Assembly: GCA_030180135.1 (NCBI GenBank) | Contig: CM058234.1 | Coordinates: forward strand, 1,612,001-1,676,000 | DNA: 64,000 nt | DNA from: Orychophragmus violaceus | Taxonomy: Eukaryota; Streptophyta; Magnoliopsida; Brassicales; Brassicaceae | Direction: 5' to 3' | Shown: positions 1-9,798 of the stretch, one piece after another | How the letters are laid out: each line of letters starts with the position of its first letter | How positions within the stretch are numbered: the stretch's first letter is position 1 | Position numbers and translations under genes: made by a program | The notes under the pieces: model-generated | The model's database searches: none | What the model was told of the DNA's origin: nothing | The model's input: the letters and a program-made list of their open reading frames with translations, nothing else

Positions 1-3000
1 TCCCTAGCTTCCATAGTGTCCTGTTCTCATTCTAAACAACAATAAACATAATGAGTAAACAATAAATAAAACTAGGCATGTGACTTTGGTTCCTTTGGAT
101 ATTCCGGGTCGGTTATTTTGGTTTTCGGATTATTCGGTTTACAAATTTTTTGCCAAATTGAACCAAATAAAACAGTTTGGTTCTACTTGATTTTCGGGTA
201 GTTCGGTTTTTAAAGGTTTAAGAGTAGGCCAGGGTGTTCGGATTATCGGTTCGGTTTTGGTAGGTTATTTTCGATTTTTTCGGTTGTAGAAGTTTAGTAT
301 CCATTTGGTTATTTTCATATTTCGGTTCGGTTATATTTCGGTTTGGTCAGTTTGGTTATGAAATTTGAAAACCAAAGATGGACCAAATTATTTTTGGTTA
401 TAGTTTGGTTCGGTATATTCAATCGAATTTATCCAAAGTAACTATATTTCACCAAACAAACCGAAATAACCGAAAATGATCATCATGGTTTGCATGATAA
501 TTTGGAAGAATAATCAAACCATGTTCACTATTTTTGGATTCTTTAAAAAAAAAATTTGGCTCTAAACATTTAAGTTTACAATATAATGTTTTGATTTACA
601 ATTTAACATTATTTTCATAAAATAATGGTATTTTTTAAGAACTAACCTCCTATAAAAAAAATTATGAATATTATTAATAATTCGGTTTTATTTGGTCACT
701 CTTTCGATTTTTGGTTCGGTTAGTAACCGATAACTATGGTTTTTCAAAACAATATCCGATCAATTATTTACTATAATCGGATATCAACCAAAACTCATTT
801 TTCAGTTTGGTTTCGGTTCGATTGGTTCAGATTATTTGCCGAGTCCTAGTTAAGAGTTTTTTAAAAACCATAACGAGACTATTGATGCAAAGGGGTTAAG
901 AGTTATTTACCATGTTTTGCCACTTGTGGTAGATACCAGTGATGTCTCTCTTCTTCCATTCCTTGAGGTCGAACATGTTCATTCCATAAGCCCATCCACA
1001 AGCGTTTGGATTGAAGTTCCTCGCGATGTGAGGATTCGAGAAGTTGAGATACTTATCGAATCTGTGGAAACTCTCCCCGCAGGTTTCGACTGCACCATTG
1101 ACTTTTCCGTTCAGGTTGACTTCCCACAGTGGAGTCAAGTCTTTCTGAACAATGATATCGTCGTCCAAGAACAGGATTTTGTTCAGCTTGGGATGAAGAT
1201 CAGGGAGGTAGAATCTCAAGTGATTCAACATGGAAAGATACTTTGGGTTTCTGTATTTGAGATTCGATGAGCCTGAAGTTGGATGATCTGCTTTGAAATA
1301 GTATTCTCTCATTGCTGCAGATTCAAGCTGACGAAGAACAGGGCAGTAAGATGAATTGAGCCACTTGAACTCATCGACGTTTTCAACATGTATGGTTGCC
1401 TTTCCAGGTGGGTTTAAGAGGAACCACATGTTCATTGCTCCGAAATTGAGTTTATCCGTCACAAGGTGAAAAACATGCTTTGAAGAATCCTGAGACAAAA
1501 TAAGTTCATGTAAACATACAGACCTAAGCGCGAATCAAGTGATAAGAGATGATTGTTTTACCTTGGCATTCATGATGGTTGAGTTAACAACCACTGATGC
1601 AGCTAATACATTGTCAGAAAACAGGGCATAATGATAAAGATTTGGGTTTTCTAGGTTTTCACTGCGAGGGAACTTTCTTTTCTCCGGAGAAAGAAGATAG
1701 TAGTCGATAGTCAAGCGCATTGACAGGCAATGGATAGGATTGGGAATTGTTTTAGCTGCTAACTGAGCCAGAAAAGTACTCTGCTTCTTTAAGCTTCTGA
1801 CTTGTTCGTCGGCGGTTTGAAGCATTGCTCTCAGCTTTCCAGTAACCAACTTGCAGTCATATAACTGCATCTTAGCTTTAGACAAGACTTGACCCATTGC
1901 TCTGAGTTTATCATGTGCACTATATGAAAAGTAATTAACAGAGAATGTTACTCTATGAGGTATACACAAACAGTGAAAAGAAGCTTAACAGAAACAAAAA
2001 GAGGTCTTACCTCCGAGGAAGATCTGCATCAGATGATGCTTCACCCAAAACACGTTGGCTGTCCTTAAGTCGGGCCTGGAGTTCTTGTAACAAGTCATTC
2101 TTGTTTTTCAATTTTGCGAGACCACTATAGACTCTAGCCATGATTACTTGATCCCTCATCAAGCGTATATTTGAATCGGAGTTGTCGTTCTCATTTTCTC
2201 TTCTCCAAATACTGTATTTACCAAGGACTGCAGAATCAACAGACTTGGAGCGTTCGATGGCTGCGTTTTCGAGTTTTAAAATCGTGTCATTGTTTTGCTG
2301 GACTAACTCATTTGCTCGCATCTCACGCCTTTTCTCTCTTAGTTGCTGAAAATATCAAAGATGGAACAAAAAAACCTCAGGCAAAGGAGAAGCCTCCGAA
2401 AATGTAAAAGATGCATCCAGATTTTTGAACTAGATAAATAAAATAATTATTACCCTTCTGTAAAACTTTGCAGGTGTCTCAACTTTCTGATGGTTACCAT
2501 CTGCATCAGTAATATATAGAAGAATCAGAGATGGAAAACGTCGAAATAGATCAGAATGCAACTTAAATAAAAGCCACTACCTTTTGAAGTACTGTCACGT
2601 TTTGCATGCATGATACTAGATGTTGTTTGATTCTGCTTCAAGTAGATCAAAATTTGAAAACTATGAGCCGACATAGTCAAGGACAGAAACTAGCAAAAAC
2701 AAAAGGAAATATGCGAACCAAGTTACGAACTAAACCACACCTCAGAGTTTCTAAATGAGGTGTCTACTCCGACTTCCCGCCATGATGCTGACAAATTGTT
2801 TCTCTTGAAAGAATCAAGGCTAAAAGGACCCAAATCAGCTGTGCTAGCTGTGATAACATCTAGTACCTAAGAAAGAAAGAAAAAATTAGTAAGCAACGAG
2901 CCAATCTAAGAAGAACCGACGAAGAAAAGAACAAACCAAAATAAGTTTTTCACTTATTTAGACTTGCCTCTTTAGAGAAAAGAGATCTAATAGATTGCAA

Positions 3001-3571
3001 TGCTAAGCGTTCTCTCCAGTCAAGATTCTGCAACAACCAAATCCAATATTCCAATTATAAAAACCTCACCACTTGTGTTAAAACATACACGCAGATAGTA
3101 TAGAAAGAGTGTATGCCCACCTGCTTCACAGAATCATTTGAATAATCTGCAGCAATGAATGTAAGCTCATCAGATGGACGGATCGCAGAAAAATGAAGTA
3201 TACAGAAAATAAAAAACAGTTGCCATCATCGAAGCCAGATCTTTTACAAACGATTATATACACCAAACATTCCTCTAAATGTACAGCAATTAGCGGAAGA
3301 TCATCATCAGTGTCACTTGTTTAATTCAATGGCAATGTAACTCGAAATGCAGAACTGAAGATCTCTACATGAATCCCAATAAGTATAAACAAGATAAGAA
3401 ATCTGCAATACCGTTTGAAGAATCAATGTATACTCCTCGACCAACAAAGAAGACGAGTGGTGCGAAAACACAGAAAAAGACGAGGATGACAATAGCAGAT
3501 CGAGATCCACCACCACCACTACCACCTCCTCTAATCCGGTGAACTCCCGATAACCCTCGCTTCAACGCCAT
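1..3571 (-). CDS. GAUT1: Galacturonosyltransferase 1 (homogalacturonan synthase), 3' end cut by window
   Basis: GT8-family enzyme that adds galacturonic acid to pectic homogalacturonan in the Golgi, normally anchored through GAUT7. Exons: 3571-3412, 3146-3121, 3027-2968, 2866-2741, 2632-2581, 2500-2454, 2345-2011, 1919-1562, 1489-911, then 32 to beyond position 1. Nine exons join in frame to 581 codons; the family has about 673 residues. The N-terminus MALKRGLSG is followed by a Gly/Ser-rich stretch and one membrane segment (about residues 22-44), i.e. a type II Golgi anchor. The GT8 domain starts near residue 390 and has the metal-binding FLDDDIIVQ motif near residue 495. The final exon starts at position 32 (NENRTLWKLG); the HxxGxxKPW end lies off-window. 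The start is the first ATG, at 3571; an upstream TTG in frame is not a plausible start. Intron 3 has a GC donor. Intron 9 holds a repeat element. The match to Arabidopsis GAUT1 is near-identical over long stretches. Confidence 0.96.
75..850. repeat. TTCGGTT-rich dispersed element in GAUT1 intron 9
   Basis: About 780 bp with dozens of TTCGG/TTTGG motifs, e.g. TTCGGTTCGG, on the + strand. Both ends carry CTAGG-type sequence (CTAGGCATG on the left, CTAG near 846 on the right as the inverted partner). Similar tracts occur at 19050-20090, 33030-33316 and 52460-52815. It accounts for most of the 878-bp last intron of GAUT1. I infer a non-autonomous DNA element family common in Brassicaceae. No coding capacity. 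Confidence 0.6.
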
Positions 3572-3980
3572 TCCTATCAAAATTTACGGAAAAAAACCTA
3601 AATCAAGCAACGAACAGGGGAATCAAACGAATAATATAGGAAACAAATTCATACTCGGAATCTATAAGAGATGAAAGTGAGATTTGAGAAGAATCCAGCG
3701 TCACAAAGGCCTAATGGATAATAAACTAAAACTCCATTAACGATTAACGAATCATCGGCGGAGATCTGACAACTCGACGAAGAGAAAACTCGGAATTGGA
3801 AGCGAGGAGAGGTGCGAGAATGGTAGCTAATCGTTCCAATAAGAACAAGAGTGTGTGAAGAAGAAGATGATTGCTATCTAACAGAGAACGTTGATTCACC
3901 GACAATTAACCAATCGCTATCAACGCCAGGATTTGTGGCAGAGAACCTCACGGGTACTCCTCGATATACAGATCTCTTTT
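3572..3980 (-). promoter_or_regulatory. GAUT1: GAUT1 5' leader and proximal promoter
   Basis: Moderately GC-richer DNA directly upstream of the GAUT1 start, with purine runs (GAAGAAGAAGATG-like) and CT-rich tracts typical of a 5' UTR. No clear TATA box was found on the minus strand. The transcription start cannot be fixed from sequence. A leader intron is possible but not shown. AGL13 is divergent, so regulatory DNA for both genes must lie between 3572 and 9798. Confidence 0.4.
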
Positions 3981-4045
3981 ATCAATTTCAATTTGGAATC
4001 TCCTATCCGGTTTAATTGATTAAAGTTAAACCGGAATCATACCAT

Positions 4046-4738
4046 GCGAAAAATCAAATTGCTCTTTTTCCGGTTAACAATTTCAAATATATAGATATTC
4101 CCAAAAACAAATTATTAATTATATGGGTCATATATTAAAAAAAAAAAAATTTAACAATGTTTTACAAAATAAAATATTAATCACTGACGTTATATCAAAT
4201 CTGTTAATTTTTTTATGATGTAAATTATGTGTTTGATTAACAATTATATGCTAATTCATTACACAAAACATGATAAATTCAGTGTTTTCGTTTGTTGACA
4301 AGAAACTAATTCTGTATACATATGACCTTCTATAAAGATTTGGTTATCATCTTTGAATTTAGCCTTTGAAAATGTTTCCCACTATTAGTTTTCACATCCT
4401 CTTGGCAATTACACAAATCCCTATCCAAAATTTTGTCAAATTGCTTATTAAAATGAATTAAAGAACAATTTTTTTACCATAATGTTTACCTTAAGAAGAC
4501 TTGAACTCATTATGTAAATCATCCATTTTATTGAAATTCGGTTTTTCATAAAAAGAGAGGACAAACATCAAATTTGGATAAGTTTTCATTTAGAAATATA
4601 GTAAATGATATTATAGATTAATTTATATGTGTGTGATAACTATACAATCCTATAGAAAATATAGCTTGGGAATTAATGAAATTATTTTACTGGGTTTATT
4701 ATAATAACAAATACTACCACTAGTTAAAATATAATATT
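4046..4738. repeat. Intergenic direct duplication, copy A
   Basis: AT-rich non-coding block nearly repeated at 6646-7558. Shared landmarks include ATTGCTCTTTTTC, TTTACAAAATAAAAT, CAGTGTTTTCGTTTGTTGAC, TTTCCCACTATTAGTT, CACATCCTCTTGGCAATTAC and ATGATATTATAGATTAATTT, in the same order. No protein is encoded. The spacing between copies is about 2.6 kb. Confidence 0.85.
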
Positions 4739-5715
4739 TCGACATATATTTTCCATGCGATGTAATTTATTATGATAATCTTGGGAGCCGGAAACTTTAG
4801 CTTTTCAACATTTGCTATTGACTTTTCTAGGTTAGAAAGTGGACATTCTTTAACTCAGATCAATTTTGTACGTATATACTATATCATAGTATAATATAAA
4901 TTTCAGAATTATATGTATGTCCAAATTTATTAAAAAGGATTAAAACAAAAAAATGTAAATTTTATTAGATGATAATACTTTATATTAAAATGAGCAGTTT
5001 ATATTAATGATGAAAGAAATTATAAGAAATAATATTGCATAGAGAAGTAATGCAACATTAATGGTGAACTCTTCTGGAACCAATTCTCCAACGAAAGTAC
5101 CATAAGCACAAGCAAATATTACAATCGCACATAAAATTAACAACAAAGAATTATCTTTCTTGTGAAATAAAATATAAAAAGAAGAATTCTTTTAAAAGTA
5201 TTCAAGAGAAGATGAAGTGTTTGATTAAAATAAATGAGTTTATGTATATACTGAAGACACTGTTCATAGCCGTTTGAAAAATGTTAAAATTCGATATTTT
5301 TCCTTTATGATCGTTGGTGAAATCATTTAAAAATCAATCTGAAGCAATTTTAACATACAATCAATTAATTCTAGTTAATTTCAAACATAAAGTTTGTATA
5401 CATGTGGCTGAACCTTATTATATAACAAGTATAGTATAAACATAAATTTAAGGTTTATAAATTTAACAATGATATTATGGTATATGATCATCCATCACAA
5501 TATGAAAATATATAAATTAATCCAGTGGTTTAGCCATCCATTATAATATTAATAATATAAATAACTATGGTGCATTTAGCAACTATACTATAAGACACTA
5601 AATTAATAACAATGCGAAAAACCGTCCACTTTAATATTTAATATAAATGATGTATTTAAACAACTATTACAAAATAATAAAAAGAGGTATACCGGCCATT
5701 ATAGAAAAGTAAATA
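4739..5715. other. AT-rich intergenic DNA, no feature recognised
   Basis: Nearly one kilobase of AT-rich sequence between duplication copy A and the small Helitron. Many stops in all frames, and no repeat structure or terminal signals that I could defend. Confidence 0.6.
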
Positions 5716-6127
5716 TCTTTATATTAATTGGGAAGTGCTTTTGACTTTAGATTCACTCTCAAAACGGTTGATTACTTAATTACCCTTAATGAAATTTGGT
5801 TTTTTTACTTTGTTAACCTTAGTTTATATTGATAATTTTATTATTTACTATATTAGTTTTTAAAAATATTTTGTTTTATTTTATTTTAAAGATATATACA
5901 AAATCATATAAAAAAATCAAGATGATTATTACAAAATTATTTTTGAAATAAGAAATTTAAATATTGATAAATATGGTTGTTGTAAATAATAAAATTTTAT
6001 ATAGTAAATTCATGTTATTTATATGAAGTTTGAATTGAGATATATATAAATGATAATTAATATGTATATTAATGTTTAAATATATTTATAATTTATTATA
6101 ACTAATATGAAAATATGTTTATAAAGT

Positions 6128-6166
<39 letters not shown>

Positions 6167-6350
6167 CAATAATAATTTTTTTGTTTTATTAGTTAAGCAT
6201 AAAATTCTACTAATAGGTTAAATATATTATAACTAATATGATATAAATATTTTTTAATAATATTAATATTATTAAATTAAATTGATAGTTTTAAGAATTA
6301 TTTATTTATTAATGATTGTGCTCGCACATGGTGCGAGCAAATCATACTAG
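5716..6350 (+). mobile_element. Small non-autonomous Helitron
   Basis: Starts with TCTTTATATTAATTGGGAAG, the TC-start type of plant Helitrons, and ends in CTAG at 6347-6350. Eight bases before CTAG is a perfect hairpin, GCTCGCAC-ATG-GTGCGAGC (6320-6338). The flanking bases are A (5715) and T (6351), the canonical A|T insertion site without target duplication. The 635-bp interior is AT-rich and non-coding, so it must be mobilised in trans by a Rep/helicase. The 3' end is strong; the 5' end rests on the TC start and the flanking A. Confidence 0.7.
6131..6162. repeat. (TA)16 microsatellite inside the small Helitron
   Basis: Uninterrupted TA dinucleotide run of 32 bp, likely length-variable between individuals. 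Confidence 0.95.
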
Positions 6351-6645
6351 TTATAGGTATATATATAGCTAATGATCATGTTGATAACATATTATAATAA
6401 TAATAATAATTTATCATATCGACAAACATAAATAAAGATAAAATATTATATCTTTTTGTAGATAAAGCTAGATAAAGATATTTCTCTTATTGAGAGAGAA
6501 TTGTTGTTGAAGTTATAATCGAAATGATCGAAAAATTAGTTTTATTATGTATGTATAATGATAGTGGGCTCCACATAATAAATTAACACACGACTATTCA
6601 TTTTTCTCTTTCTTTTCTTTAATCTTTGTGATACTTTCGTAACAA

Positions 6646-7558
6646 ATTGCTCTTTTTCGGGTAAACTATTTCAATATATAGATATTCCTAAAAATAAATT
6701 ATTAATTATATGTGTTATCTATTAAAAAAAAAAACGTTTAACAATGTTTTACAAAATAAAATCTTAATCACTAAGGTTATTTCAAATCTGTTATTTTTTC
6801 TTTATATGCAACTTTTTTATGCTACAAATTGTGGGTTTGATTAGCAATTATACGCTAAATTCATTACACAAACATGATAAATTCAGTGTTTTCGTTTGTT
6901 GACATTCTCAACTAGATACTAATTATTTATACATGCCCTTCTATAAAGATTTGGTAGTCATATTTGAATTTAGCCTTTGAAAATGTTTCCCACTATTAGT
7001 TATCACATCCTCTTGGCAATTACACAAATCCCTATCCAAAATTTTATCAAATTGCTTTTTAAAATGATCTAAAGAACAACATTTTTTACCTTACTGTTTA
7101 CCTTAAGAAGACTTGAACTCATGAAGACTGTAAATGATAAATTTAACATGGAATATATGAAATAATGATGAATGGAATATGATAAATAGGATATAAATAA
7201 AAATAAAATAAATTCATTCAATTTATTCCTCATCAAAATTACAGTGGGATAATTTCGATTCTATGTAAATAATAAGATTTCTTTGAAATCTATATAAATA
7301 TAGTGTTCCACATAATTTATCTCATAAAATGACAATCCAATTACACTCTAAGTAAATAATCCATTTGATTGGGATTCAGGTTTTCATAAAAAGGGAGGAC
7401 ATACATCAAATTTGATTAAATTTTCATCTAGTATAGTAAATGATATTATAGATTAATTTATATGCATGTGATACTATACGATCCTATAAAAAATATAGCT
7501 TATGAATTAGTGAAATTATTTTGCTGGGTTTATTATAATAACAAATACTGCCACTAGT
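6646..7558. repeat. Intergenic direct duplication, copy B, with internal insertion
   Basis: Second copy of the block at 4046-4738, with scattered substitutions. Copy B carries about 225 extra bases (about 7123-7349) between the shared GAAGACTTGAACTCAT and the shared TTTTCATAAAAA region. The extra piece is AT-rich and unrelated to copy A, so it was inserted after the duplication or lost from copy A. Confidence 0.8.
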
Positions 7559-7803
7559 GATGGTATTTTATGATTACTTTTATCACAAACAACCCCCTTG
7601 GCAGATGTTTTCTTGAATTATATTTTGCATTATAAATATAAATTCAAATTTTGTATGAAGCAGACATTAACCCTCCCAAAAAATGATAGCAAACTCAGAC
7701 ACGTTTTAACAATTAGTGTTGATTTCTTACATGTTATATAACTCATTCCACGTACGTTAAGCAATCCTATAATGAAAAAAAAAATTGTGTTTTTACCATA
7801 CAT

Positions 7804-9313
7804 ACAAAACCATGACGAAATGATCCACTAAACAAATAATTCAATTCAAACTTTGAAAATTGTTGGTTTGAAATGAATTATGAAAATTGTTGGTTTGGCA
7901 AAGTTATAGGCAATGGCAATTCAACTAAAGTCTGGACAGACTCATGGATTTCCCCCTCCCAACAAACCCTGGTGTGTGGCCCCCCACAAGAGAAACATCT
8001 CGACCTCCGGGTATTAGACATCCTAACCAGAAGAACAAACTTTTGGAATGTTCAAATGATCAATGACATTTTACCAAATCACGCAGCAGAGATACTCTAC
8101 CTAAGACCAAGTATGCTGAATGCAGAAGATAATTATATATGGTACCCAGATAAGTCAGGAAACTATACTACAAAGACTAGATATCATCAGGCAAAGGAAC
8201 TAGCTCAAAACCAGCTACATCAACCGGTCAATATTCATATTCCAAGCAACACACCTTTCAATTGGCAGAAACTGGAATGGGACTCTAAAACCTCCCCTAA
8301 ATTGAAATTGTTTATCTGGAAAGCTCTACAAGAAGCACTACCCACTGGCGAAAACCTACAAAAAAGAGGAATTGGAACGAACGTTACCTGCAAGCGTTGC
8401 GGAGAGCCTGAATCTACTCAACACCTCCTCCTTCATTGCCTGTTTGCACGTTCAGTATGGAGGTTGGCTCCACTAGCAACATCAATCAACTGGGAGCAAA
8501 TTGCAACGGTACATGATCTTATAAAACTATCACCATCTACAAAATCTCTACCACCAACAGGGATCACTGGCGATTTTATACCTTGGATTGGATGGGCTCT
8601 CTAGACATTCAGAAACGCGATTACCTTCGATAACCATACCATCACAGCGGAAGCTACGATCTTCAAAGCAATCACAACAGGAAGGGAATGGAGCGAAGCA
8701 CAATTGACAGTCCCACCAATACTTAGACCCAGTAACTTCTCCGGATCTCGGATCCAAAACTACCCAGAGGAATCGACCCTTCTGTTTACGGATGTGGCTT
8801 GGAACCCATCTTCAAAAGCAGCAGGACTCGCTTGGATCTTTCAGAACCAGACACCAATGGCTAGCAACAAAGGCTCTACCACACAATTGCATGTCCTCTC
8901 TTTTCTACTGGCGGAAGCACTGAGCATACGAGCAGAACGGAGCACGCTCGATGCTTAGATATCAGTAAGATCTGTATTCTCACAGATTCTCAACAGCTCG
9001 TTAAAGCAATCATCTCGAACTCACGGTCAGCGGAGCTTCACGGAGTTCTCGCCGACATCGAGATCCTATCTGGTTCTTTCTTTTCTTTTGACATTTTTCA
9101 TATCAATCGTGCCCTTAATGGCCAAGCAGACCAGTTAGCAAAACATGCCTTAGTCTGGATATAATGGACCTCGCCCAAATACTTTATTTTATTTTTTATG
9201 TTATGCAAGTGTTTCACCAAAAAAAAAAAAAAAAACAAAACCATGACGAAATGATCCACTAAACAAATAATTCAATTCAAACTTTGAAAATTGTTGGTTT
9301 GAAATGAATTATG
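7804..9313 (+). mobile_element. 5'-truncated LINE with 79-bp target-site duplication
   Basis: Element body about 7883-9234, ending in a run of 15-16 A. Identical 79-bp direct repeats flank it (7804-7882 and 9235-9313; both start ACAAAACCATGACG and end GAATTATG). Most plant LINE duplications are 5-20 bp. The first 15-17 bases of the body (7881-7897, TGAAAATTGTTGGTTTG) copy target bases 7854-7870, so true LINE sequence probably starts near 7898. Confidence 0.9.
7898..9164 (+). pseudogene. LINE ORF2 C-terminal remnant (zf-RVT and RNase H)
   Basis: Reads from the end of the reverse-transcriptase region (GNGNSTKVWTDSWI), through the zinc-binding zf-RVT domain (CKRCGEPESTQHLLLHCLF), into a plant LINE RNase H domain (FTDVAWN, AEALSIRA, DSQQL, NGQADQLAKHAL). 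Endonuclease and most of the polymerase are missing. Damage: an in-frame TAG at 8602-8604 replaces the conserved Trp of the LWTxRN motif, and a frameshift lies near 8935-8950 inside RNase H. The reading then continues to a stop at 9164. Confidence 0.9.
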
Positions 9314-9721
9314 TAAACAAAGGTTAGTATCAATCTTTTCGCATAAAAAAATAAAATAACTAAGATTAATATTAGAAGAATATAATGATGGTTTTTCCAG
9401 TGGTCCAACTGTTACCTGCATATTTCCATTCCTAGGTATTTAACCTAATTAAGAACCATGACTATGAATAGAAATTAGTTATTTTTTTTTGTTCTTGTAT
9501 GTTTGACCAAAAAAAATCCTTTTGTTCCTGTATATTAAATTTATTTATCAAAATTAACAAATAACTCATTTGGGTCAAATAAGTTATTTAAAACTTTTAA
9601 AACTTTTTTTGTTACAAAAAATGATGTAATCCTTACCATTAAGCTTACTATACCAAACAAAGGAAACAAAGGTTAACAAATGTGGTACGTATAATAAGCC
9701 TATAACTAAAGTACATGGATC

Positions 9722-9736
9722 TCTTTTATTTATACA
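9722..9736 (+). promoter_or_regulatory. AGL13: Possible TATA box of AGL13
   Basis: TTTTATTTATACATG about 65-75 bases upstream of the AGL13 start, close enough to drive a short leader. No CArG box is visible immediately upstream. Assigned by position only. Confidence 0.35.
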
Positions 9737-9798
9737 TGTAAATTTCCAAATCTTGAGAGAGGTTTGAAGCCAAGAAACTTAGAAAGAAGAGAGAGAAT

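Noticed and set aside
917..1270. Open frame on + strand, 117 codons
   Set aside because: Antisense shadow of the large GAUT1 GT8 exon, which matches GAUT1 closely on the other strand.
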